Assembly: GCF_016808335.1 (NCBI RefSeq)
Contig: NC_053140.1
Span: 26,468,086-26,532,085, forward strand
Source: Panicum virgatum
Lineage: Eukaryota; Streptophyta; Magnoliopsida; Poales; Poaceae
Direction of reading: 5' to 3'
DNA length: 64,000 nucleotides
Shown here: positions 1-9,689 of the stretch, piece after piece
How the letters are laid out: every line of letters begins with the position of its first letter
How positions within the stretch are numbered: position 1 is the first letter of the stretch
Translations under genes and position numbers: made by a program
Notes under the pieces: generated by a model
Told to the model about the DNA's origin: nothing
The model's database searches: none
Seen by the model: the letters and a program-made list of their open reading frames with translations, nothing else

Positions 1-1
1 T

Positions 2-1090
2 CGAGGCACCCCTAGTGGTTTTGGAGCCGGGGGGAATGGCGATCCACCTCCACCTCCTCCACCAGTGGGTATTGCTGAGGTTCTTGCTGCCCAGACGGAG
101 ATTTTGCGGCAGTTGGTTCAAGCTCAGCAACAACCGTGGGGTGGGCATCATGCTCATCATGCACAAGAAGCGAGCTACCAAGATTTCCTCAGTACTCAGC
201 CTCCGCTGTTCAATAAAGCGGATGAGCCTCTGGACGCGGACGCTTGGATTCGCACGATCGAGTCCAAGTTTTCTCTATTGACTGCTCCTTGTTCCGAAGC
301 GAACAAAACTCGCTATGCCGCGCAGCAGCTTCGCAGATCAGCTCGTATGTGGTGGGATCACTACCACGGGATGCAACCGGCTGATCATGTGGTGAATTGG
401 AATGAGTTCAAATTGGCTTTTCGATATCATCATATTCCAGCTGGACTTCTTGACCGTAAGCTCAACGAGTTCTTGGCCTTAACTCAGGGCACTCGTACTG
501 TGGTGCAGTATGCTCAAGTATTCCATCAACTGTGTCAATATGCTGGACATCACGCGGATACCGACGTTAAGAAGCGTGAACGCTTCCGTCGAGGCCTTAG
601 CACCAAGTTACAAGAAAGGCTAAATCTTGTCCGTGCGGACTCTTTCAATGAATTGGTGAATATGGCTATCTCTCAGGAGGATCTTATTTCTGCGCACCGC
701 GCTGAAAAGAAGCGCAAGGCACCTGCTGGACCCTCGAGTGCCTCTGCACCGAGGTATCGTATTGTGCAGAATAACCCACCCGCACCCTCTCAGAAGGCCC
801 CTCAGCCAGGGCGTTGGATTATTCGACCTCCTCAATAGCAGCAGCAGACTCGATTCGGGTTTCCTCAGCAAGCTCGATTTGCACCTCAGCAGCAGCAGAA
901 CGGCCCTAGGCCGAATACTCAGCCAGCCACTCGCCCTGATAATAATAACCGCTGTTTCAGATGCGGGAGTCCGGATCACTTTGCCAAGATGTGCCCCCAG
1001 GCGGGACAAACTCAAGGGCCAGCTTCTCGCAGAAATGATCAGAACAAGGGCAAGAGGCAAACCATTCAAGTCAGGCAGGGCCGACTTAAT
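2..1090 (+). pseudogene. gag: Element A gag (nucleocapsid region), interrupted
   Basis: This encodes the structural Gag protein that packages element RNA in cytoplasmic virus-like particles. The reading frame is already open at base 2 and matches codon 6 onward of the relative at 63461. A proline-rich stretch is followed by the retrotransposon gag core (WWDHYHGM, LNEFLALTQGTRTVVQYA) and a CCHC zinc knuckle, CX2CX4HX4C, at about 952-994 ([14 protein letters not shown]). An in-frame TAG at 836-838 (CAG to TAG against element D) interrupts the frame shortly before the knuckle. The frame then stays open into protease. Gag and Pol share one frame, as is usual for chromoviruses, so there is no separate pol start. 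Confidence 0.9.
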
Positions 1091-4000
1091 TTCACCAACT
1101 TGGCTGACCTTCCAGAAGGAGCACCAATTATGTCGGGTACATTCTCCATAAACCATCACCCCGCAATTATCTTATTCGATTCTGGTGCATCTCATAGCTT
1201 CATTAGTTCTAAATTTGGAGCAAAAGTTGAGTTAGATTTTTGCCACACAAAAGGGTCATTCATGATATCTACTCCGGGTGGTAAAGTTGCATCAAATCAA
1301 ATCGTTAATAATGCGCCACTTAGTTTGGGTAGTAAAACCATTCCTACCACTTTGATATTGTTGCCACTAGAAGGTATGGACATTATTCTAGGAATGGATT
1401 GGATGAAAAGACATGGGGTAATGTTAGATATCTCTTCCCGAGCCGTTGAAATAAATTCTCCAACTCATGGTCATTCGGTTCTATATTTACCTCATCATCA
1501 AGGTCACAACTCTTGTGCCTATGCCATGAAAGATATTCGTCTCGAAGATATTCCGGTAGTCCGTGAATATGCAGATGTGTTTCCGGACGATTTACCTAGT
1601 ATGCCGCCAGACCGGGATATCGAATTTGTGATTGAACTTCAGCCTAGTACAGCACCTATTTCAAAAAGGCCGTACCGAATGCCGCCTAAAGAGTTAGCTG
1701 AACTAAAAATCCAGCTACAAGAACTGTTGGACAAGGGTTTTATTCGCCCAAGTGCTTCACCTTGGGGCTGTCTAGCATTGTTCGTAAAGAAGAAGGATGA
1801 TAGCCTGAGGTTGTGTGTTGATTACCGGCCTCTCAATGCGGTGACCATCAAAAATAAATATCCACTTCCCCGCATTGATGTACTGTTTGATCAGTTGGCT
1901 GGAGCCAAGATCTTCTCCAAGATTGACCTCCGTTCGGGGTATCATCAAATTAAAATCCAACCTTGTGATATTCCCAAGACCGCCTTCTCAACCTGATATG
2001 GTCTCTATGAATATTTGGTTATGTCTTTCGGTCTCACCAATGCTCCGGCTTATTTTATGTATCTCATGAACTCGGTATTTATGCCGGAACTTGACAAGTT
2101 TGTCGTGGTTTTTATTGACGACATTCTGATCTATTCCAAGGATGAGGCAGAACATGAGCAACATCTGCGCATTGTTCTTCAACGTCTCAGAGATCATAAG
2201 CTGTACGCAAAATTCTCCAAGTGTGAATTCTGGCTGGACACAGTCAAATTTCTGGGTCACATTATATCTAGTGAAGGCATTTCAGTTGATCCCAGCAAAG
2301 TACAAGAAGTGATGGACTGGAAACCTCCTACTTCAGTTCATCAGATCCGCAGTTTTCTCGGCTTGGCGGGGTATTACCGCAGATTTATTCCGGACTTCTC
2401 CAGAATTGCTAAGCCCATGACAGAACTACTAAGGAAGGATGTCAAGTTTAAATGGAACGCAAAGTGCGATGAAGCATTCCATACATTGAGAGCACATCTA
2501 ACCACTGCGCCCCAGTTTTGGCTCAACCTGACAACAATAAACCCTACGACGTTTATTATGATGCTTCAGGTACTGGCCTTGGTTGTGTTCTAATGCAAGA
2601 CAATCGGGTGATAGCTTATGCTTCCTGAGCTCTTCGGCCACACGAGCTAAATTATCCCACTCATGATCTTGAGCTAGCCACAGTTATTCATGCTCTCAAG
2701 CTCTGGAGACATTATCTTATGGGCACTCATTGCAATATCTATACCGACCATAAGAATCTCAAATACATTTTCACTCAAAGTGAGCTGAATATGAGGCAAC
2801 GAAGATGGCTGGAATTAATCAAAGATTATGACCTGGAGGTTCATTATCATCCGGGCAAGGCTAATGTTGTAGCCGATGCACTCAGTCGCAAGGTTCACTG
2901 CAATTGCCTTTCAGTGGAGTCATATAATGACACATTGTGTGCTGAAATGCAAAGGCTGAAATTGGAGATCATCCCTCAAGGTTCTTTGAATCATATTTCG
3001 GTGGAACCGACACTTCATGACCAGGTCATCATGGCACAATTACATGACAAAAGTGTTGGTATCATTAAGCAGAAAGTAGTAGAAGGTGAAAATAAATATA
3101 AGTGTTTCCGGGTGGACCATAAAGGAATTTTGTGGTTTGAGGGTCGCCTAGTCGTTCCCAAGAATCATGAGCTGCGGAAACAGATCCTGGATGAGGCACA
3201 TCTCTCTAAATTCTCCATTCATCCGGGTAGCACCAAGATGTACCAAGATCTCAGGCAAAATTTTTGGTGGACTCGCATGAAGAGAGAGATTGCCAAATAT
3301 GTCGCAGAATGTGACACCTGTCAGAGAGTGAAAGCTAGTCACTTGAAAGTTGCTGGAACTCTCCAACCTCTACCAATTCCGTCTTGGAAATGGGAAGATA
3401 TCAGCATGGATTTCATCGTGGGCTTACCAAATACTTCTCAGCATCATGATTCCATTTGGGTCATTGTTGATAGGCTCACAAAGACCGCTCATTTTATTCC
3501 AGTGCATACTGAATATCGAGCCAAGAAATATGCTGAAATCTATATTGATCGGATTGTCTGCCTACACGGTATACCCAAAACAATTATATCGGATCGTGGT
3601 CCTCAGTTTGTGGCAAGGTTTTGGGAGCAACTCCAAGAGGCTCTCGGAACTAAATTAATTCGAAGCTCAGCTTACCATCCACAGACTGACGGACAGACCG
3701 AAAGGGTGAATCAAATTCTTGAGGACATGCTTCGAGCATGTGTCATCCATCATGACAAGAGCTGGGACAAATGTTTATCCTTGGCTGAGTTTTCTTATAA
3801 CAACAGCTATCAGGCCAGTCTAAAGATGGCACCATTCGAGGCCTTGTATGGTCGACGGTGTCGTACTCCTTTGAGTTGGTCCCAGATTGGAGAACGTCAA
3901 ATATTTGGACCCGAATTAGTGGTCGAGGCTGAGGAGAAAGTAAAAATAGTACAAGCAAATCTCCGAGCAGCCCAGTCTCGGCAAAAGAGTTATTTCGATA

Positions 4001-4527
4001 AAAGAAAGGATCCTTTGAAATTCATGGTTGGTGACCACGTCTACTTACGAGTGTCCCCAACTCGAGGCGTTCAACGTTTCGGAGTCAAGGGTAAGCTAGC
4101 ACCTCGCTATGTCGGGCCATATGAAATCATTAAAGAATGTGGACCCGTGGCTTATCGTTTGCGACTTCCTTCACGACTCGCCGCCATCCATAATGTTTTC
4201 CACATATCCCAACTCAAGAAATGTGTTCGAGTTCCTACGGAAATCATTGATCAACAAGAAATTTTAGTGGAGCCCGATCTCTCATATACCGAATATCTAC
4301 TCAGAATTCTGGATCAAAAAGAGAGAGGTACTCGTCGAAAGGTGGTAAAAATGTATAAAGTTCAGTGGTCTCATCACACTGAAGAAGAAGCCACCTGGGA
4401 GACAGAAGATTATCTTAATCGACATTATCCGGGTTTTCTTAGCTCCACCTCAGGTATATCATTTTCCCACCTCAATTCAATCATCCAATCTCGGGACGAG
4501 ATTCTTTTTAAGGGGGGTAGGTTGTGA
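1091..4527 (+). pseudogene. pol: Element A pol: PR-RT-RNaseH-INT-chromodomain
   Basis: Pol makes the enzymes for reverse transcription and integration. Protease shows DSGASHSF near 1168-1192. Reverse transcriptase spans about 1680-2440 with FIDDIL (YXDD-type active site) near 2113-2130. RNase H follows to about 2900. Integrase has an HHCC zinc finger (3200-3330) and a DDE core (MDFIVGLP, SDRGPQF, TERVNQILE), all three acidic residues present. A chromodomain near 4330-4440 (KVQWSHHTEEEATWE) likely directs integration into heterochromatin. Lesions seen: TGA at 1994-1996 (CGA to TGA), a 2-bp insertion near 2510 that shifts the frame, and TGA at 2626-2628 (CGA to TGA). From 2629 to the stop at 4525-4527 the frame is intact. 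The stop overlaps the LTR start. Confidence 0.93.
4505..4522 (+). other. Polypurine tract of element A
   Basis: An A/G-rich run with six consecutive G lies directly before the LTR start TGTGATACC. This is where plus-strand DNA synthesis is primed. The same tract is found next to the 3' LTRs of elements C and D in inverse orientation. Confidence 0.8.
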
Positions 4528-5078
4528 TACCTCAGGTGTCAGTACATTTAAATACAATCAATGTACCTTAGTTAAAGTTAAAAGAAAAATTTGGGAAATT
4601 AATTCAAAAAGAAAGGGTCAAATAAAGGACAAATTATACAAAAGAAATTAAAGGAGACAAAGAAAAGAGTGAAAAGCTATTCAAATTTCAATTCAAAAAG
4701 GTGCACAAAATTTTAGTTGGCTCATGAGAGGTGCTTCAATTGACATGTGCTCAATTGAACTTCAGCCAAAAGCAAGTTAAAAACTGAATAAAACCAAACT
4801 CCTTTTGTGCAAATTTGCAATTGTACAAATAGTTCAAAATGTGAGTTTCAAATGAAAATTTGCATAACATGAAAGTTGTAGATCTTGAAAAGTTATGCAA
4901 AAGTGGTATTCAACACTTTTCCATTTGAGCCCTCCAAATAGGAGATAATTTTAGTTTACCAAAAGGTCCCTGGAATTTCAGAAATCGCAGAAACGCCCCT
5001 ATCTCCATCTCTCTCTCCCGGCTTGCTCTGTTTCGGCCGCCGCCTGCCGTACGCCGTCGGTGGACTTCGTACGCCGCC

Positions 5079-5095
5079 GGTGGACTTCGTCCACC
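5079..5095 (+). repeat. Inverted repeat upstream of the LTR promoter (A)
   Basis: GGTGGACTTCGTCCACC forms a perfect 7-bp stem with a 3-nt loop, about 225 bp upstream of the TATA box. A half copy precedes it at about 5059-5068. The same hairpin recurs at the same relative place in solo LTR B and, with one outer mismatch, in D. Confidence 0.6.
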
Positions 5096-5318
5096 GCGCG
5101 CCCGCGGCCAAATGGACCCAGGAAGTCCCCCAGCGCCACCTGGCCCGCTTCTTGGCACCTCCTCACGCGCACACGCATCCCAGGCCGCTCCCCGAGCCGC
5201 CACGACACCCCCGCCCTGCGCCGCGCCGCTAGCAGCTCCGCTCGCTCGCCGTCGTGCGCCCCTGACCCAAATCGACCACCCCCAGTCGCTACATCCCTCG
5301 CCTAGGAGCTCCTTGGCC

Positions 5319-5325
5319 TATAAAG
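5319..5325 (+). promoter_or_regulatory. TATA box of element A LTR
   Basis: TATAAAG in the context GGCCTATAAAGACCCC. The same context occurs in solo LTR B (27184-27190) and, as TATAAG, in D (58211-58216). This conservation supports a true RNA polymerase II promoter. Transcription would start about 30 bp downstream. Confidence 0.7.
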
Positions 5326-6625
5326 ACCCCCAGAACTTCACTGTCGCGCGCCTTCTCCCCCTTCTTCCTCCTCCCGCCGCTCCGCCATGGCCACCGAGAT
5401 CCAGCTCGTGCGGACCGGCTAACCCAGCCCTACATTGCCCCCTCCGACCACCGCAGCAGCTTCACCACCTCCTAGTTACGCTCCACGCGCGCGGAATCGA
5501 ACCCAAACCTCCTCCCGACGTCGTTCCCCTTTTGTGCCGCCGCCGGCGAGCTCAGGCTCACCGCGGACCGGCCAGCTCCGAGGGGAAACCGAGCATGATA
5601 GCTACCCCAGAAGCATCCACAAGCTCACGCCTTGCTCGTGCGCGCCCTGTTCCCCTACCCCGAGCCCTCCTTCACCTCCAACGCCGACGAGCTCGAACCC
5701 GTGCACCAAACACTCGAACGTCGACCAGGGTAGGTGTTCCTCGATCCCTTCTCTCCCACGCGCCTCCCCATGGCAGCCCCGGTAAGCCCTGCGTCGCAGA
5801 ACACCACTGGCAAGATGCCACGACGGAGAAGGCCGGCGAAGGACCCGGTTGTAATTTCTTTTTTTCGTTCAAGGGTGTTTCTGCAAGTATTCCAGTGTAT
5901 ACCAGTGAACTTCTAAAATGCGAAACAAATCACAGAAAAATCGGAAAAATGCAAACTCAACTGATCTGGATTCCTTGTAACAAGATCTACAAATTTTGTA
6001 ACACTCACATCTGCAAAAACTGATCTGGAGTATGTTTAACTCATGAATAGTCTCTGGTAAAAATTTGAGACGCATATCCCTAGTAAAACTCTCTGGAGAA
6101 TTAATCTTAGTTAAAACCTTGCTGTTTTTATTCTTTTTGTCACCCCTGCTGTATAAGTGTATAAAATCTGGAAAAATTTCAGTGCTGAGTAAATGCTATG
6201 ATGTTGCTCTCATAAAATTTGTAGCACCAGAACCCATATTAAACGATCTGTACAAAAAGATGAAGTCACTAGGGTGATCTACTTACATGATTAGTATGGA
6301 AGTTGCTTTATGGTTAAAATGCTGAAATTTTGTACCCGAAATACTTAAGTTTGGATCTGTGTTACTTTAGTTTTTCATCACTAGCTCTTGAGTAGAGTTG
6401 TTGTTATGCAGTAGTGAAAGCATGCCATGTTTTAATGTTGGAAATGCAAACCAAAACCCCACTCATTCATGAAGAAGTGTAGTTATGTTTACTACTCTAT
6501 AAATGACTGCCCATGAAATGAAATGTTGAAATCATCACTAAAGTAACTTTTGTTGGACTACAACTTTATCGTGAAGGAAAGAAATTGTTATCCATGAATA
6601 ACCCATAATCTTGCATTACATATAG

Positions 6626-6769
6626 AAACGGTTAATCTCGCGGACGGTGACTACGAACTGGTGCCCGCGGACTCTCGTGCAGAGCAGGAGGTTAATCTGA
6701 ATTGTGCTAACTTGCCTCAAGACCTGGGCCAAGCCCCAGAGGCTTTTCTGCCTGACAGTGCCCAAGAAG
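6626..6769 (+). other. Candidate coding exon inside LTR A (48 codons)
   Basis: A 144-bp open segment follows CATATAG (acceptor-like) and ends at AAG before GCAAGC (GC-type donor-like). It encodes LADGDYELVP and, further on, AQEGKPR. Four other LTR copies in this window have a segment of identical length with the same peptide core. Both boundaries fall after the first base of a codon (phase 1). Upstream, GG|GTAGGTG at 5729/5730 is a candidate donor. I do not recognise the protein, and coding status is inferred. Confidence 0.5.
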
Positions 6770-7119
6770 GCAAGCCCCGGAGCATAATCCCACTATTTTC
6801 CGAATTATCTTTCAGCTATCTATTCAATAATGTATTGTAATATTTGTTTTCTGCATTTAAGTTTCTAGGCGTTGATCGAAAACCTTAGATGCATGATCCC
6901 TAGGAACCTATGTTTGTTACTGGATCTTTTTATCGACTAGTTGCCATGTTGTAGCGAAAATGGCCTCTCATGCCATATTTCAATATAATGTTTTGGCGAT
7001 TAATGACACACACAACACTTGGACTAATATGATTGTTAAGATGACCATTCTCAGGCTTTTAGGTTCAAGTGATGACAAAGAGAAGATAGGCGTAGCTAGG
7101 CCCAAAGTGCTCTTCGATT

Positions 7120-7560
7120 CAGGAGCACCGGAAGAACCGACGCCAGGGCATCGGAGCATCCGGTGGTAGTAGGAAGAACCGACGCCATGATACTTTGGTG
7201 CAGAAGGGAATCGAAGCCAAGTCAGCCTATAGGCACCGGTTGAACCGACGGTCCAAGAAAGGGCATCGGTGCAATGGCCGTCCTTTGTACCAGAGACGAT
7301 GTCAAGTGCCCAGAAGAAGTTTCTTCAGCACCGGTTCAACCGACGGTGCATCGGTGCATACCATCGGTGTAATGACGTCAGCGTCCAGGAAAAGATTCCT
7401 TCAGCACCGGTTGAACCGGTGAAGCATCGGTGCATTGCATCGGTTCAACCGGTGGTCACTGCGTCAGCTGTCAGGACTTCAACGGCTACTTCGTGTTATG
7501 AGTGATCGGATGAACCGACGCTACCCTGCCAAGAGGCATCGGTTCTTCCGGTGATACGTA
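7120..7560. repeat. Dispersed palindromic repeats in the nested solo LTR
   Basis: Short units of the type ACCGGTT(C/G)AACCG and CATCGGTGC recur at least eight times in both orientations just upstream of the TATA box. Comparable short palindromic repeats are known from Sirevirus LTRs, where they are thought to be regulatory. Confidence 0.65.
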
Positions 7561-7606
7561 GATTTACAGCTGACCGTTGGAGCAATGGCTACAAGACTTG
7601 GTGGCC

Positions 7607-7614
7607 TATATATA
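7607..7614 (+). promoter_or_regulatory. TATA box of nested solo LTR
   Basis: TATATATA in GGCCTATATATACGCC, downstream of the palindromic repeats and about 810 bp before the LTR end. The Sirevirus 5' LTR has a matching box at 9972-9980 at a comparable distance from its end. Confidence 0.6.
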
Positions 7615-9167
7615 CGCCTCACCCCGTCCATTTGAAGTGTGCTGGAGTTGCTAGACATCCCATACACACCCAAGAACATCTCCAACCACCATAGAGCTTC
7701 ATTGTACATCATATAGGCTTAAGCACACTTTGTGAGAGTGCTTAGTGCTTGTTTAGGCTTAGTTCTTGAGAGAAAGCCTTGCTGCGGCAAGCACCTTGTG
7801 TACTCGTTGTGTGACCCTCCGACTTGGTGTGGAGTGGCAACGACACTTTGTGCGGGGAAGGAGGCCCCTACTTGGTGTTAAAGCTCCAAGATACTGAAGA
7901 CGGTGCCGTGGTGATGCTTCGAGATAGACGGTGGCGGTGACCTTGTCTTTGTGACTTGGCGTCACTTAGCCTTTGCTTGTCGGGAGCCTTGGAGGCGTGA
8001 CAAGACGGTGATCGAGCGAAGAGACTCGGTATCACACTTGTTCTTTGTGAGCAAGTGACCGTGGACGTAGGGAGGGACTTTGGTGTCCTAACCGAACCAC
8101 GTTAAATCGTGTGTCTTGGTGTCTTCACGGGAGTTTGCATATCCTCTCCCTTACCGCTTTACTTACCGCATTACGTTTCCGCATTTACTCTTTCTTGCTT
8201 ACCTTTACTTTCCTAGTTAGTTTGATTAGGATTGGCTATAGGTGGCAAGTCTTTTGGGGTAAGTAGAGGGTAGTATAGATAAACCTTAGTCATAACTAGC
8301 ATGTGTAGGACGTATTAGGTTTATCTTATGCAATTAGATTGAGCCCTAGGATAGAAAAGCGATTAGCGACCCTATTCACCCCCTCCCCCTCTAGGGTCGG
8401 ACACCTTGGTGATCCTTACACATGCTAAATAGGTACGGTAGAAGTCGAGTGGTTTCCTGCCTCTCGCGAGCAAATAGGAATTGTACTGACTTTAATTCCT
8501 GTTGAAATGTAAGGACAACAGGCGGGGTTGTGTAGTTGTGATACCCCGCTGGTGTAGTCAAAAATGGCTAAGGCCGCGGTGTGTGGCTCATTTCGTTAAG
8601 CGTTTGAAAGTACTAGCCACATACCAAGAAATATGGTAATCGGTAAGCTTAAGTACCTGATCGGACCGGCGAGTGGAACGATCTCGCACCCTCCTGGTAG
8701 GAGTAGGGTTTATTTTATGTCGCGACGTACGGGTACAGAGTGGTCAGACTCTGTAGTCGGGGAGGGTGTGCCGGATCCACGGACTGGAAAGAAAGGGGAA
8801 AAGTAGCGTGGGCGGGAGCGAAGTCGATCCCCATGCGTGTGGTCTAGGTTCCCCTGGCCAGGTTGAAATTCGATTCGGAATCGTCCGCCTCTCACGGCAT
8901 GAGATTGCTTAATGATTTCGGTCACATAGAGTAACAAGTGGAACATGATGATGACAATACTGCTGGTTGATTAAATGATTGCTCTACCATGTTTGTGTAG
9001 AGTTGGATGCAAACTTAGAATGGTTAATCTAACTAGAAGATGGCTAAATAAAATCTGAAATAAGGATCAACATTTAGTGGCATTTTTGGCAAACAAACCC
9101 CACCAACCCAAAAAGCCTTGCATGTCTAGTTATCGGACTATGTTATATCCGGTGATGGGTCAGTCTT

Positions 9168-9189
9168 GCTGAGTATTAGTATACTCAGC
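9168..9189 (+). other. Conserved 22-bp LTR hairpin (A)
   Basis: GCTGAGTAT, four bases, ATACTCAGC: a perfect 9-bp stem. It is identical in all five chromovirus LTRs of this window and lies about 520 bp from the 3' end of the LTR. Function unknown; RNA structure or a protein binding site are both possible. Confidence 0.7.
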
Positions 9190-9464
9190 CTTGCTTGTGG
9201 CACTGTTTTTCAGGTACTAACTTCGAGGATCTATTTGCGAGTCTTACTTGGCCTTGTACTCTGCCTCCGGGTTGGTCTGTTGAGTGGGATGGCCCTTCAG
9301 CCGGTGCTAATCACCCTCCCGCTGAGTGACGCATTCGTACGGGCTTTATCGATGCGTCACGTTATGTCGCTAGTTATCTTTTACTGTTTCCGCTGAACAA
9401 TGAGACTTGAATAATTTGAGTAGTTGGAACCCCGTAGTACTTTGTTACTCCGAACATGGTTTGT

Positions 9465-9470
9465 AATAAA
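9465..9470 (+). terminator. Polyadenylation signal of LTR A
   Basis: AATAAA in TTTGTAATAAATTTTC, about 220 bp before the LTR end and after the hairpin. The same TTTGTAATAAATTTTC context occurs in D on the minus strand near 54834-54849. Confidence 0.5.
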
Positions 9471-9689
9471 TTTTCTTTCCGCTGCAATCACTCTGAGATT
9501 TATGAAATGGTTTGTGTTGTAATCTCTGGGCTCACCTTCGTGTGAGTGTTGTCTGCTGATCCTGGAATAGCGTAGCTTTTATCGAGGCTTCACTCGAGGA
9601 ACTACCGGTGAGTGCCAAATTGGGTCAGAGTTGCTTAGCAACAAAGATCAGTGCACCCGGGCCCAGTAGTTTTGGGTGGTTCCGCCACA

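Larger units (their letters stand above)
6950..8420 (+). mobile_element. Solo LTR of a Sirevirus-like copia element nested in LTR A
   Basis: It starts TGTAGCG and ends CCTTACA, and its end (TTCACCCCCTCC...GATCCTTACA) closely resembles the Sirevirus LTR end at 10673. The flanks are CATGT (6945-6949) and CATGC (8421-8425), a 5-bp target duplication with one change. Element D has an uninterrupted CATGC at this site. No internal domain remains, so this is a solo LTR left by recombination between LTRs. It carries its own TATA box and palindromic repeats. Confidence 0.88.
1..9689 (+). mobile_element. Element A: Tekay/Del-like Ty3/gypsy chromovirus, 5' truncated by window
   Basis: The sequence shows gag, protease, reverse transcriptase, RNase H, integrase and a C-terminal chromodomain in that order, then a polypurine tract and a long LTR starting TGTGATACC and ending CCACA. 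Domain order plus the chromodomain define a Ty3/gypsy chromovirus. The very long LTR and the gag type suggest the Tekay/Del (Retrosat2-like) clade, which is inference. The 5' LTR and the first few gag codons lie left of the window. The right boundary at 9689 abuts the interior of a Sirevirus LTR, so A inserted into that older element. A close relative lies inverted at 54617-64000. Confidence 0.93.
4523..9689 (+). repeat. 3' LTR of element A, split by a solo LTR
   Basis: The LTR runs from TGTGATACC after the polypurine tract to TTCCGCCACA. It aligns end to end with the 3' LTR of D (54617-58919) once the nested insertion at 6950-8420 is removed. It is then about 3.7 kb against 4.3 kb in D; the roughly 600 bp shortfall falls in the AT-rich stretch 5880-6620, while the last 1264 bp are equal in length in both. 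It contains a GC-rich block (about 5000-5830), a TATA box, an exon-like segment, a conserved hairpin and an AATAAA. If the TATA box is the start, most of the LTR is R region. Confidence 0.92.

Noticed and set aside
4523..4560. TGTCAGTACATTT considered as LTR start instead of TGTGATACC
   Set aside because: TGTGACACC/TGTGATACC directly follows the polypurine tract in A and D, and solo LTR B with target duplication begins TGTGACACC.
5112..6023. Long GC-rich + strand frame (303 codons) in LTR A
   Set aside because: Low-complexity Pro/Ala/Arg composition from GC-rich sequence; not preserved as one frame in D or B. Only the short piece before the donor is considered further.
7195..7505. Overlapping frames of 75-78 codons in the nested solo LTR
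   Set aside because: They only translate the ACCGGTT/CATCGG repeats.
7120..7560. Repeat array considered as CRISPR-like or satellite
   Set aside because: Units are short, irregularly spaced and palindromic without uniform spacers; typical of Sirevirus LTRs in a plant genome.
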